Shown piece after piece: positions 47,861-60,919 of a DNA stretch of 64,000 nt (positions within the stretch are counted from its first letter, which is position 1; each line of letters starts with the position of its first letter). The notes beneath the pieces are model-generated. The model worked only from the letters and a program-made list of their open reading frames with translations, was not told where the DNA came from and searched no databases. Location: NCBI RefSeq assembly GCF_007565055.1, contig NC_044554.1, positions 140,677,463 through 140,741,462 on the forward strand, in the 5' to 3' direction. This DNA is from Rhinopithecus roxellana. Lineage: Eukaryota; Chordata; Mammalia; Primates; Cercopithecidae. The position numbers and the translations under genes were made by a program.

Positions 47861-50737
47861 AATATATAAAAGATTTTCTAATTTAAAAATCAGAGCTGAT
47901 ACAAAAGGAGCTAAGAATTCAACATTTTATTTGATAATCAAGAGAGTAAGAACACAAATATTTAATGATAATCATAACACATTAAAATGTAATCCCTTTC
48001 CTCTGATGCCAAAGTGTAAGCTCTAAAAAGTAACCAAAAATGAAAATAATCTACAATAACTGACTCAGGTAATGGGAAATTCAAACTACCCTAAAAGATT
48101 TTGTTATCAAAAAGCATCCTTGCTGAGAAATAGAATTTTCATGAATGTTCATTAAACTTCTCAGGAATAACTTTTATCTTTGGGAAGTTCCTGTCTGGTA
48201 ATAATTTTCTTGACATAAGGTCAATGGGGCTAGCACCCCTTTCTATTATACTTTCTGTGGTCTTGCAATCAAACACTCAGTTTAGCCCATTTTTACTTGT
48301 TCAAGTATAAAAGACGAATAGGCATTTTCATATTTTTTTCTTAATCATGATAATAGCCTGCTTAATAGTGCCATAACTGAAAACGTCTTAAAACATATAA
48401 TGAATTAATTTTTCTATATTCTGATCACAGTAAGAGTAAAGATATAAGGCAGGAAGATAATAAGGCTGCTATAAATTTAGAAATTTACTCAAGTTTAACA
48501 AATTATAGAAATTCAAGAACATTAGATTTTTTATTTTGAACAATATATCTATAATATTGGTGGGAAAAGACTCAAATCAAAAGAATAAAGATAAATATTG
48601 CCATCTTAATCTCCATTAATTTCTTATTATGGAAGTTTATATATACTATATATATATACACACACATACATATGTATGCAAATGTTTTTTCAATAATATG
48701 TACATACACAACAATTTATAGTTAACTTTGAGTCCACTGTTTCTAGCAAAGTTGCCCTTACAGTCCAAAATTATAGATTCACGATTGCCAACAGTCTGAA
48801 TTAAATGAAAATTATTTTAAAATTATTCAGCTTCTAAAAAGAAATAGTTAGAATTTAGGACTGACACTATGTCTTACATTGGTAACCTCTTTATAAAATA
48901 TGATATAAGTAGTTGGTATAAAATATGGAATAATAAACTTATTAATCAAAACATAAAATAGAATGCTGTATTACTAAGAATGAAACAAATAATAGGCAGT
49001 AGTAATTTTAAAACATTTTTAGTAACAGTAATCTCTCTTTAAATAAAATTCTACCAGTACACCTATGTATCAAACAAATGTTAAGTTTCTCTAGTTGAAG
49101 ATGAAGAAGGGATGTACTCAGTTATCCAGCAGTACCACTTACACATACACAAACATTTCCCTGAGAAACTAGTTTTAAAAATACATGAAAAAATCAGAGC
49201 CTGATATTCTGTGGTATGTTTCAGGCTCTTTGGTTGCCTTACTCACTTTTCTTTAATTAGGAGTTATTAAATCACACTTGAACTCATTGATAATTGAAGC
49301 AGACATACATTTACAAAAATACAATTTTTAGAGAGACAAGTTAGTTGATAGCTTAGCATTGGAAACAGCATGCATTTTCCACATTTCAGATTAGTCCACT
49401 AACATTAATGTATAGTTTTCATTCATTTGTATTAATATTATCAGATGAACATAATCTATGAGTATCCCAATTTTTGTATCTACAAAAATCCTACGAGATT
49501 ATAGTGAGGAAAGTTCACTACAATATTTTACAAAGCATGTAATACCATATAATTTTCTCTCTCTCTCTTTTTCTATATATAGAAGGATATATATAAAAAC
49601 ACATATCTATATATAAATGGGGTAGATAATATGTTTCCTCTGTATGGAAAAACAATAATAAAAGATGTGAGGGAATATTGCTATAAAAGATTAAAGCCAT
49701 CTGAAATATTGCTTTTTATAGTTACAACTGAAAAAAGCAAGAACTGCAACAAAATTAATCATATCCCGATCTTCTAGGCATTATTCTAAATCAATTCTCC
49801 CACACAGATTATTAGTAGATGCAATATAAAGTTTTAGATCACACAGTCCCCTGCATATAAATATTCGAGTTGTTTTTCCAAAAGAAGCAGGAAAAAAAAA
49901 GAGCTTTACAGTACCTTCCCTTCCCAAACTCTTTTTTATTTTGCTAGTGTAAGGGAAAAACAGAAAAAAAAAAAAAAAAGAATTACATAGCTAGATATTT
50001 TACATAGTCCCACAAGGGCTTTTACATGGTAAGGAGTTTTTCTTCTGTTAGAAAAAAATACCCATTGTTTAGGGAGAAGTTTGATGTGTCATTAAATAGA
50101 TGTGATGGAGCTAAGATGAATTTCCCTGAAAGCCATAGGAAGCACACCAAAATAATAATAATAATAAAAACAATAACAATAACTGATCATACAGTTTGAT
50201 CAATATCATAGTAAGATAAATGTTTATGAAGAAACGAATCTGTCTCTATTAATTACAAACAAAATAAGTTTCATACCTCTATATTTATTTGCCACCTGGC
50301 TGTTTCTAACATCCACATTGACTGCCATTGAATTAACTTTCTTTAATTCAAAAACAGAATTCTGCTCCTTCTATCAGCTTATAACTTAAAATCTGGGAGT
50401 ACTTTAATCATTCACTTTTTAGGAGTCACCATGCTTTTTGAAAAAATTAAGCCACAAAGGTAATTAAACACTATAATCTGAAATATACCAATTTGCAACA
50501 TTTTGAAATAAGAATGCCTGTGTCAAGCATAATATAATGTCTTTTGCTTTCACCTTTGTTTATTTATTTATTGGTAAAAGTAGATAAGGCAAAACTGTTA
50601 GGACCACTGTTGATCTTGTTGCTCAATAATTATCAATGAAGATCATTATGAAATTCATGTGAATTAATAAGTGTGTATGTGTTGAATACATTGCATATTT
50701 GTGTGGGTGTGACATTTTAATCCCAGTGAACAGATTA
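47861..50737. other. AT-rich DNA with short simple repeats
   Basis: Nearly 3 kb with no TE family or gene recognised. Simple repeats are TA/CA near 48638-48680, CT and TA at 49555-49613, an A17 run at 49962-49979 and (AAT)n at 50152-50166. Confidence 0.45.
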
Positions 50738-50745
50738 GGATAAAA

Positions 50746-50972
50746 CAGGCTTTTCTAACCCACCTTGGGTCACATGTGGCCAAGGACAGCTTTGACTGTG
50801 GCCCAACACAAATTTGTAAACTTTCTTAAAACATTATGAGATTTTATACGTGATTTTGTTGTTGTTGTTGTTGTTTATCAGCTATCGTTAGTGTTAGTTG
50901 TATTTTATGTGTGGCCCAAGATAATTCTTCTTCCAATGTGGCCCAGGGGAGCCAAAAGATTGGACACCCTTG
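50746..50972. mobile_element. Non-autonomous hAT DNA transposon, perfect TSD
   Basis: The 227-bp element starts 'caggcttttctaaccca' and ends 'gattggacacccttg', with related but decayed terminal inverted repeats. It is flanked by an exact 8-bp duplication, 'ggataaaa', at 50738-50745 and 50973-50980. An internal (TTG)n run lies at 50858-50877. 'tgtggcccaagataattctt' is a familiar mammalian repeat motif. No coding capacity. Confidence 0.93.
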
Positions 50973-51062
50973 GGATAAAAGGAAATCATCTCCTTACACG
51001 GTTGAGCATCATTCAGGTAAACAATAAGACCTTTATAACTATCATATCTACATTTTTGCCTT

Positions 51063-51545
51063 TAAGGTAGGAGGCAGGACTCCACTCCAGAGGCAGGGTT
51101 TGGACACCATATCAAATTGAGGACTAGCTAAAACAGGGTGGGGTGGAAGCAGCTTTCCATAAGACATGCCCACCAGTGTGCCATGTCAGTTTATCATTGC
51201 CATGGCAATACCAGGGAGTTACTGCCTTTTTCTATGGCAATGACACAATGACCCAAAAGTTACCACCCCGTTTTAAAAAACTTCTGCATAAATGGCCTGT
51301 AATCTACATGTAATTGAAGGAGTTATAAATATGACTGAAAAACTGCACTGAGCTGCTACTCTCTGCCTAAGAGGTAGCCCTGCTCTGCAGGAGCAGGGAC
51401 AGAGCTGTAACAAGGCCAGAAACATAGCACTGCCTGTTCAGTAAAGCTGTTTTCTTCTACTTCTGGCTTGCCTTTGAATTCTTTCCTGGGCAGGGCCAAG
51501 AACACTCACAGGCTATGCCTCACTTTGGAGCTCGCCTTTGCAGCA
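51063..51545 (+). mobile_element. ERV LTR (class I-like), solo
   Basis: LTR-type block: 'ggaggcagggtttggacac', duplicated 'ccatggcaa'-like boxes ('ttgccatggcaataccagg' and 'tctatggcaatgacac'), a TATA-like 'ttataaat' at 51323-51330, 'ctgctctgcaggagcaggga', then 'cagtaaagctgttttct' and 'gaattctttcctgggcaggg'. I recognise the pattern as a primate ERV1-type LTR but cannot name the family. No gag, pol or env sequence follows. Confidence 0.7.
51323..51330 (+). promoter_or_regulatory. TATA-like box in the LTR
   Basis: 'ttataaat' sits in the middle of the LTR at the place where the U3/R promoter is expected. Whether it is active cannot be judged from sequence. Confidence 0.4.
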
Positions 51546-52297
51546 TCACCTCAGTTACTGATCAAGCTAGCACTCAACCAACTTTCCTAAACTTCTTAGG
51601 TTTCTTAGATTTTGTTGCTTATTTACTCTCAGTTTTGATATGGTGTAAGTTTTATATTGTTGTTTTTATAAGTAGCATCAAATTCAGCTCATACAACTTG
51701 GTTGCTTTCCTGGACTTGTTAGCTGTACAACTAATGTTGAGACTCAATCATGTGATGCTACATATTGTCAATCAATGACATAGACTCAAAATTCTATATA
51801 CCTCCTCAACTAACTAGACAACATATGTTAAACGTACATTGTGCCTAGCAAAATTATCATACATTCAGTGTAAATATTTGTATTCAGTTGAATCAATTAA
51901 AAATAAAAACCTATATTTCACACTACTTTTCTTATATGTTATTTACTAAACCAGATTAGTAATATCCTCCAAATTCTGTTTACAGAATAGAAAAATTAGA
52001 CATGCCTGTGATTTCAATATTTTGCACATTTTATGTGCTAAAACTGTGTTTAGTGCTACAAAGAAGCACTAAATATGTGGAAAATACATAAAAGAACTCA
52101 TATGACCACAGTTAATCAGTAACTTTTTTCTCATATAACAATGCTGGGATGCTAGGGAAGTTTTATAACTATATACCACATGTTGTCACTCTTTTTAATC
52201 TCAGAGAATTCAGAATTCACATGTGTTTTACCCCTTATTATATTATTTCTGAAAGCTGGCCAAATTTTTGGTCTCATTGTTATTTAAATATCCTTTT
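51546..52297. other. Single-copy-like AT-rich DNA
   Basis: Nothing recognised. The 87-codon frame at 51515-51778 starts in the LTR and shows no domain. Confidence 0.35.
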
Positions 52298-52309
52298 GAA
52301 AAATTTTAT

Positions 52310-52618
52310 GGCCAGGTGCGGTGGCTCACGCCTGTAATCCCAGCACTTTGGGAGGCTGAGGCTGGTGGATCACCTGAGGTCAGGAGTTCGAGACCAGCCT
52401 GACTAATATGGAGAAACCCCATCTGTACTGAAAACAAAAAATAAGCCGGGTGTGGTGGCACATGCCTGTAATCCCAGCTACTTGGGAGGCTGAAGCAGAA
52501 GAATCGCTTGAACCTGGGAGGAGGTTGCGGTGAGCTGAGATAGCACCATTGCACTCCAGCCTGGGCAACAAGAACGAAACTCTGTCTCAAAAATAAAAAA
52601 AAAAAAAAGAAAAGTAAA
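52310..52618 (+). mobile_element. AluSx-type SINE with 12-bp TSD
   Basis: Full-length sense Alu. The exact target duplication 'gaaaaattttat' is at 52298-52309 and 52619-52630. Confidence 0.97.
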
Positions 52619-52630
52619 GAAAAATTTTAT

Positions 52631-53481
52631 TTTGGGTGACCCCTCTGGCATTGCATTTCCATCACCCTGTGAAGTTTGCATAAGTAAATGGTTTATAACT
52701 TATAACCTTTGTTTTCAAATGTTCTGCAGAAAACTGAGCTTGTGATAAATGCTTAAGGAATGTTTATTTACCAAGTTGACTTCAAATTTTAACCTTTTAC
52801 CAAGAAATAAATAATTCTTCACAATGCTAAATTCCACAAACAATAGTTCCTCGAAGATTTTGAAAATATACTGAGTTGCTATCAGGAAAAATCATATATA
52901 GAAAACTTAAATCAAACTTCCAGCTTTGAGAGCCTGATTATTATGTTATAAATGTTTATATCTTTAGTGCCAATTTTTATGTATTTGTTCAAATAAAGAA
53001 TCTCTATTTGTGACAATAATTCTTATAGAAGGACAAATACAGACACTTTTAACTCATCGAACTTATGGTGACTTTGGGATTGCCCCAAAACAGAAAAAAA
53101 AAAAAAAGCCAACAGTATTTTGTCAGTGAAATATGTACATACACAAATAGAGCCTGTCAACAAAAATTCTTTGTGTATTAGCCTTGTACATTTAAATCTT
53201 TAAACCAAGTTGACAAGAAAATATTCATGGCAATAATAATTCACAAGTTAACAATAGTTTTTACATTCACCTTTTGATTTTATCTACATTCTTAAATGGA
53301 AATGTAGAGTAAAATTTTTACTGTTTTATATTTCTCTTTTGCAATTGCTCTAATGTTTCTGCATCATAGCTTTAAGATTGTCAGCAGTCAGAGCACTTAT
53401 GTGACTATAGATTTCACTCCATAATTCCAAGGTAAGTGAAGAGTCACTTATAAACTATAATTTTATTTGGGTATTAAAAAC
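52631..53481. other. Single-copy-like AT-rich DNA
   Basis: Isolated A run near 53093-53107. Nothing else recognised. Confidence 0.35.
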
Positions 53482-53489
53482 ATCAAAGA

Positions 53490-53769
53490 GTGGTGGCTGA
53501 GGCCTGTAATCCCAGCACTTTGGGAGGCCAAGGCGGGCGGATCATATGGTCAGGAGATCAAAACCATCCTGGCTTACTTGGTGAAACTCTGTCTCTACTA
53601 AAAATACACACACATACAAAATTAGCTGGGCGTGGTGGTGGGCGCCTATAGTCCCAGCTACTGGGAAGGCTGAGGCAGGAGAATGGGTGAACCAGGGAGG
53701 CGGAGCTTGCAGTGAGCTGAGATCGTGCCACTGCACTCCAGTCTAGGCAACAGAGTGAGACTCCATCTC

Positions 53770-53796
<27 letters not shown>
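53490..53796 (+). mobile_element. AluY/Sc-type SINE, slightly 5'-truncated
   Basis: It begins 'gtggtggctgaggcctg', lacking about the first ten Alu bases. The right arm is 'ggcggagcttgcagtgagct'. The tail is about A30. Target duplication 'atcaaaga' at 53482-53489 and 53797-53804. A small (AC)n lies in the middle linker (53607-53616). Confidence 0.96.
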
Positions 53797-53800
<4 letters not shown>

Positions 53801-53804
53801 AAGA

Positions 53805-55204
53805 CTTAAATATTTATTATTTATATCATGTGATTTATTAAAACATCTCATAAACTAATTTTGCTTTCCTTCTATTGAATCCACTGCAAGTCTTGTGTAT
53901 GTTTTAGCAAATGGGCTGTAGTTTATAAGATATGCTGGCCATTCTACTTCGTATCAAAAGTCATCAATATCTATTTAAACATCACTACCAAAATGAATTT
54001 TATAACTCTATAAACTGTCATGTTCTGGTGCTCAAAAACACATTCTTTTATGTTATACTAAATTAAATACTCATGGTCTTGTCACTAGACACAGCAAAAT
54101 GTCATGCAGATCCTTGATATATTTGTTTTAGCAAAGAACTAATGTATAGCAAGACAATGATTCTCAGATTAAGGTAAAGTAGCTCTTCTCAAATAATGAC
54201 AAATAAAAATAATCTATTTCAAAATATCCATGACCTGAGGTATAGAATATTCTGTTTAGATTCCTGCTTTGTCTATGTTAGGGAGCCCAGACTATCTAAA
54301 AGAATATTTAATATGGTAAACTTCCATGCTTTGCATTCAGTAAATGAATGCGTTCAGGGTCAGTTGTATTATTTGAATGACTGTTTCTATCACTTCAGAA
54401 GTGAGTTTGCTCTTTAAATGTAAAACACTTTGCTTTTTTTTTTTTTTTTGAGTTATTTGGCTATTTCATATGTTATCTTGCCAGGCTCTCTTAAAGTAAA
54501 ACTTGCTTTCTATGTAAATATTTATGTCTTTAGAAGATACTGACCTGAGTGGCAGAAACTCTTTAAAAATATCTGAAATGACCTAAAGCTATGAAGCCCC
54601 AAGTATCTCCCTATGATCCTAAATATTTCTGTTAGTACACAAACTTGTAAAACCCCTTTCTTTGACCCAACAAAAACATTCATAGTAACAGTCCCTTTAG
54701 TTGGGAAGAATAATCAACAAGCTATTCATTCTTCTCCATGGTAAAATACCTCAATGCTGAAAGAATCTTTGCTCTTAAGACTTTTGTATGACAAGTTAAA
54801 ATCCTCTTAAAGTGAAATAATCCAGAAACTGTGCAAAATGACTAGTAAATGACAATTGTGTGTCTGATTCTTGTTTTCTCTCATAATGGGACTCTAGTTT
54901 TAAAAAATTATATTTAATTTCTAGTTCATCATGCTAGCATACTCAAAATCGTCCTATTACTTAGCATTTCTCAGCCTCACAAGATGTCAATTTGGTTTCT
55001 ATTTAAAAAATTGTGTCCCTAAGAATCTTTATGAGAATTTATAACTGGGGGAAATAATTTCAGTTGAAGGATCAAAGTGGTAATTTCAGGAAAGTGATAT
55101 TTAAAGTGAAGTAACAGAATATGGAAAAAGTGTATCCAGCCAGAGGGAGTGAGTCACGAAAGGGCAGGTTCTAAGGTAAGAAAGAGTTGCATTCTTTCAA
55201 AATA
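53805..55204. other. Single-copy-like AT-rich DNA
   Basis: No family recognised over 1.4 kb. T17 at about 54434-54450 has no neighbouring Alu. Confidence 0.4.
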
Positions 55205-55216
55205 AAATAAAAGTTG

Positions 55217-55489
55217 GTCAGCATTTTGGGAGGCCAAGTCGGTGGATCATGAGGTCAGGAGTTCAAGACCAGTCTGGCCAACGTGGTGAAACCCTGTCTC
55301 TACTAAAAATACAAAAATTAGCCAGGTGTGGTGGCATACACCTGTAAACCCAGCTACTTGGGAGGCTGAGACAGAATTGCTTGAACCTGGGAAGCGGAGG
55401 TTGCTGTGAGCCAAGACCGTGTCATCGCACTCCAGCCTTGGCAACAGAGACTCCATCTCAAATAAATAAATAAATAAATAAAATAAAGC
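55217..55489 (+). mobile_element. AluS-type SINE, 5'-truncated
   Basis: It begins 'gtcagcattttgggagg', so about 25-30 5' bases are missing. Short internal deletions follow. The tail is an (AAAT)n microsatellite. Exact target duplication 'aaataaaagttg' at 55205-55216 and 55490-55501. Confidence 0.96.
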
Positions 55490-55501
55490 AAATAAAAGTT
55501 G

Positions 55502-55859
55502 TATATTGTTTCTAGATGAAGCAACAGATTGCTAGAGTTACTCAAGGTCAAGTTAGAACAATAGCATAGTTGAATTGCAAGGATCTTACAAATGGAAGAG
55601 GTTTGGATTGCATCCCCATGCCATAAGAAGCCCCTCAAAAGACTCTGAGCAGGGAAACTGAGACATAACAACATACAATAATTTATAATTATTCATTCCT
55701 ATAATTATGAAATTAATGCTCTTTTTAACAAAATGCTTAAGTATCAAAACTAACATTGTCTCTAGAAGTCTCATACCAAGCTTGTAACTTTAATTTAATC
55801 ACCATTAAAACTCAGTGTATAGATTTATATTTGCTTATACAACTACATAATATATAGTG
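55502..55859. other. Single-copy-like DNA
   Basis: Nothing recognised. Confidence 0.35.
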
Positions 55860-56440
55860 AATAATGTGTTGCTACTAATTCAACCTATATATGTTTAATT
55901 GCTCGTTTCCAGTTTTATGTTATAGTAAACAATGCTGCAATAAAAATTCCTTGTCATATGTCTTTCTATTCAAGTGTCTATTTTATTGAATAAATAAATA
56001 CAATGAGGCTGTTTAGGCCAAAGATTATAGGAAATTTGAATTTTAATAAGTTATGATAAAATATATTTCTAATATTTTACAGTAATTTTCAGAGTTATGA
56101 CAATTTATAAGAAACCACTTCCTTATACCATTACTAGACTAGATGCTACCAAATGTTTTAAAATTTTGCCAATCTGATGAGAGAACTTTGGCTTATAATG
56201 TTATTGTTGGTATTGTGATCATTATTTCAGTTCTATGACTATTATTGAAGTTGAGCATCTTTTCACATATTTGGCCATTACAGTCACCACTATAAATTGA
56301 TTGTTCTTATTCTGTTGAATTATTTCCATAGTTCTGTCACCTTTTTTGAAGCATTTTAGTACATCCTTGAACACTAGGGAAATTAACCCTTTGCCTATTA
56401 TGACAAGTATTTTCTCTCAACAAATCACTTGCTTTTGATT
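55860..56440 (-). mobile_element. Old L1 (L1M) fragment
   Basis: 'aaacaatgctgcaataaaaa', 'gttgagcatcttttcacata' and 'gacaagtattttctctcaac' are in antisense L1M ORF2 order. Confidence 0.75.
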
Positions 56441-57429
56441 TTTATTAAGATAAATTTTCTAAGATATTTTAAATTTCTGTGTAACAAAATTGCCAAAAGA
56501 ACATTCTTGCCATTTTCTCAAAAGCAAATTGGGAATTAACAGTGTATGCAGAACAATGAAGTCATAAACATTTATTAGCATTAGGAAATAGAAAAAAAAA
56601 AAAAAGATTGCTAGATATTATGTTTGTAGAATGCTGGTTGTTTTGTACCAGGAAAACTGTGGTGGAGATTTCTGATTTTGTAGGGTTGTGTGCCTTTCTT
56701 CAACTTCGTATTTGCTATTGACGTGAATATGTTGAACTCTTTAAGAGCCATAGTTAGTTAACCTGTAGAAGATTGAGTAAAATGCTAATGATTCTTCTTT
56801 CAGAAAAATTTAAATATTATTTATCCAAAAGTAGTGCAAATGACTTTTATACCACAACCCAAAGGTTAGAATATATTGCCTTGTACACCATTAACCACTC
56901 CAGTAACCTTTGGCAAATTTATTTCTGCATTCCTTTAACTGTTCAACTCTATAAATCTCACATTTCTTAATTTTTTTGAATCATTCCTGCTATTTTACTA
57001 GTTCCTTTATTAATGAATGAGCCAAATAACATATTTGAAATAAGCTCATTTTGTATTTTTTATGTAAGTTATATGTTTAACTTAAAAAATTCTACTTCAA
57101 CAGAAGATTCCCAGGCAAGAGATTTTCATGGTCTCAAGATGATTAATAGAGAGAAGGAAAGTATTGGAGTTAAAAAAAAAATGAGAAAGTAAATATGGAT
57201 GTATTTGGGAGTCTGAGGGTAAAGAGAAATTGAGGATAAGAGAGAAAGAAAGAGGGAGGGAATGAGAATGCATACCTGAAGGATGTAGTCCACAAAAGGG
57301 CATTGTTTGACAATCAGAGTTTATACCAGAGTCTTGAATTTCACACAAGGACCATATCTTCTTTGCTCACAATAGCAAGAGTAGAAAGAGTAGGGATGAG
57401 GTAGGTTTATATAGTAGGTAGTATTGAAA
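56441..57429. other. Single-copy-like AT-rich DNA
   Basis: Short A runs at 56593-56606 and 57173-57181. Nothing else recognised. Confidence 0.35.
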
Positions 57430-57960
57430 ATTTTTGGCGTACAAGTGCAATTTTGTTACATGCATAGATTGTGTAGTGGTCAAGTCAGAACTTTTAGTGT
57501 ATCAATCACCAGAACAACATGCATTGACTCATTCATAATTTATCATCCTTCATTCTCTTCCCATCCCTCCTCCCTTCTGAGTCTCCATTGTCTATCATTC
57601 CACTGTTTATATACATGTGTACAGTTTTTAGCAACTACTTATGAGTGAGAGTATGCAATATTTTCCTTTCCATGTCTGACTTGTTTTGCTTAAGATAATA
57701 ACCTTCAGTTCCATCTACGTTGTTGCAAAATACATGATTTCATTCTTTTTTTATGGTTGAATAGTACTACGTTGTGTATATATGCCACATTTTCTTTATC
57801 TTATCATCTGGTTGATGGACACTTAGGTTGAATCTTTGCTATTTTAAATAGTGCTGCAATAAACACAGGCACGCAGGTATCTTTTGACATATTATTCATT
57901 TTCTATTTCTATATGAAATACAGAATATGGCTATCTGAGAGTAGGGTGAAAGGTAATGGC
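57430..57960 (-). mobile_element. L1 3' fragment (L1MA/PB-like)
   Basis: 'tttgttacatgcatagattg', 'ctacttatgagtgagagtat', 'cttcagttccatctacgttg' and 'gtgctgcaataaacacaggc' are antisense L1 3' UTR and ORF2 end, in order. Confidence 0.85.
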
Positions 57961-58981
57961 TGAAGATTTAAGAAGAATAGAAAAGTTGTGTCATTTTTGA
58001 TGACACGAAAGCATGCTTTCCAGAAAAAATGTAAAATTATTACAGTGGAGAACTTGGTTATAATCATGAATGTATAAAGATATTTTCTGGGATATATTTT
58101 CTCCTCCTCCTTTCTTGTCTTTGCCTAACTTAGATTTGTAATTTACTTATAAATGTTACATATATACATATGTGTACACGTATATAATATATATCTATAT
58201 ATTTGTTTGCAAAGTTTTAAGAGTCTCTCTTCCCCTAAAATATGGAGCCTCAATAAAATTAGGAAGCAAGCCATTTTGCTCACCTTTGGGATGGAGCACA
58301 GTGGTAATGTTTGATTAAGTGAGTATCACTGAATGCCAGTGAACCACAAACAAATGCATACCATAACACAAAATATGTAGATCTATAATATATTGAATGA
58401 AATCAAATTTTCTAGCTTTTTAAAATAAATATGAAAATGGGAGAATACATACATATACACACAGAGATGAAGATAGAGATATAGAGATGATACTTAGTTA
58501 TAAAGAGATTGAGATAGCTGCAAGATTTTTCCTTGGAGTGTACACTCAGAGCCATGTGGTTTTGTATTAACAACTGTGACTATTCATACTTTTGAACAAA
58601 TTTGAGAGTCCCTTTTTCGGAACTTCTTACGAAAAGGAGAGACCTGAACTTAAAGTCTTAATTGGCATTTTGCACACATAAGTGGATTCAGGAGCTCGGC
58701 AAATAATACCTAATTATGTGCCACATCTAACTAGGATCATAACAAATGCTGTAGCGAATGAAGTACATATAAATTTATTTTCTTTTCACTTTTAGCCCTG
58801 TTCTCAACTCAATTGTACCCAACAAACAAGTGAATCAGTAGAATAACACCACCAATTAATAAATACCTGCTTCCATCACCATTCTGCCACTTCTCACAAT
58901 GAGAGCCAACTCTGTATTAATGTCATTATAGAAAACAAAGTGAATCAAAAGGAATAAACATCTTTGAATCTTAAAGTGTCC
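57961..58981. other. Single-copy-like AT-rich DNA
   Basis: TA-rich simple repeat at about 58153-58205. Nothing else recognised. Confidence 0.4.
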
Positions 58982-58989
58982 TTCTAGAC

Positions 58990-59177
58990 CTGGCGTCAAT
59001 TAACTTTTTCTTAAAGTACCAGATAGAAAATATTTTAGAGTTTGTGGGCCAACAGGTCTGTGTTGCAACTAGTGATCTCTGTTGTTGCAGTGCAAAAATA
59101 GTCCTAAAAAATATGTAAACAAAAGAATTCAGCCATATTCCAATAAAACTTTATTTAAAAATACAATCAGACCCTTG
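58990..59177. mobile_element. Small hAT DNA transposon remnant
   Basis: 188 bp starting 'ctggcgtcaattaacttttt', with 'agtaccagatagaaaatatt', 'gtttgtgggccaacaggtct' and 'ccaataaaactttatttaaa', ending 'cagacccttg'. This is a familiar mammalian hAT repeat with a shortened right part. Flanking 8-mers 'ttctagac' and 'ttccaggc' agree at six of eight bases, both differences being transitions. Confidence 0.8.
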
Positions 59178-59185
59178 TTCCAGGC

Positions 59186-60595
59186 AACACTGAAAGAATT
59201 TTTAATATAATTATTTATTTCTCTTATACTATATCCATTATTGAAACTGAACCATTTAACTATCCATTTTCCCTCAGTATTACCGGGGAAAAAAAGTCCA
59301 TCCTTGAATTATTGTGAATTTCAGTTCATTCTTTATGTCCAGGCAGCCTTTAGTTATAAATAAAATGGATAGAAAGCCATGTCAGATTGACCTTGTCCCT
59401 TACCTTAGAAGGTTTCCACACAGCTTTTTAAAATATCTGTACTTCTCCTGCCTGCTTCCCAAACGTGGAGATAAATATGTTCCCTGACAGCCTGACTTTT
59501 TCTGAGGCAGCACTCAATTCATCACTCTGCTCCTTGAGCACATTTTCCAAATCCTGACAAAAACATCCCTGAAACCTTCAGAGGGGAAAAATAAACCCTC
59601 ATCTCAGGCTCTGTAAATTACTGTCAAGTATAGCCATGAATAAAATAAGAATCAATCCTGATTCATGTTTTAGAACATCCTACAAAACAGCAACTCATGC
59701 TCCAAAGGCCATTGTCAGAACTTAGACCAGGGGAAATTAGGTAGGAAACAGAAAAGACACTAAATATTCTCTTTCATGCCCCTTTTTGTTAAGAAGCCAA
59801 TGATTAGAGATCTCTGAGCGAAACAGTATTAACCTCATGATTTCTCTGAAGCCTGCTTTCTTTAAATTACGTAAAACTCAGAGAAAATGAAAAACAACAA
59901 AAAACTAAGGACTTAGAACACAAAAGCAGGCCCATCACTGACAGAAGGGCTTAGCTGAAATGCTCTTAGACTTCCTGGGAGCACAGAAAAATGCATTAGC
60001 CTTGATTGGTTTAGATGATTGCTGACTTGAAAGCTTCTATATTTAAGAAACATCCGAGCGAGGTAACTTGATGTTCCTTGAATGATGAGTAGAGCCAAAA
60101 TCAGTCTGTGTAGGAAGGAAAGGAGAGAATATCTACATGTAACTGAAGGGACTCCTAACACTGCAATCACTTTTTCTCAAATATTGTTATAACTATGGGC
60201 ACTACACAAATAAATTTCCTGTACTCAAGGACAACCATGTAGTAGAAGATCTAAGAAAGCTACAGACATACAGGAGGCAAACAAGATTAACATCAAAATA
60301 CATACAAAGGTGGAGTAACAGAACCTGAAGTTGTGGATGAAGAAAGGGTTGGGAGAGAAAACAATGTTTCTTGGAGAGAGTGAGAATAGAGCTGCTCCTG
60401 GAAAGATGAAAGAAATTAGGAAGAAACCGTTGTGAGGAGGGTCAACTGCTGTGAGAGAAGAAGGAGAATGCAAGGAGTATAAAGTGGCACATAGAGACCA
60501 AATAAAAGGTATGCTTCATTAAGTGGTTAAATGTGCCTACATACATGGATGGGGCACAGTTAAAATTACTCTATTATTAATAGATTAATAATAGG
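59186..60595. other. Single-copy-like DNA
   Basis: About 1.4 kb. No family or gene recognised. The open frames at 59913-60170 and 60225-60473 (minus) have no domain. Confidence 0.4.
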
Positions 60596-60599
60596 AGTT

Positions 60600-60840
60600 G
60601 CATCAATTCATGCTAACTTTGTACCATGGACTGTGCTAAGATAATTTATGGATTACGTTGGATAATCCATAATATCATGGATTTAGGCCTTAAAATAGCA
60701 ATTTAATGAGTAGCTATTATTAATCCCATTTGAAAAACTGAACATTGTGATTAAATTATTTAATCAAAATCAGACAACTAGTAAGTGCTAAAGCCAGGAT
60801 TTAAACCAAGTCTTTCTTAATCACTGTACTAAACAATTGC
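60600..60840 (-). mobile_element. MIR SINE
   Basis: 'tgaaaaactgaacattgtga', 'cagacaactagtaagtgcta' and 'aagccaggatttaaaccaag' are antisense MIR reaching the tRNA-like end. Confidence 0.8.
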
Positions 60841-60919
60841 AGCAAGCTAAGGGGAATCTACAGTTTTTTTTTTTCTTTTTGCTTGAATGCCAGGCCAAGG
60901 TGAATCGATGACTGACTTA

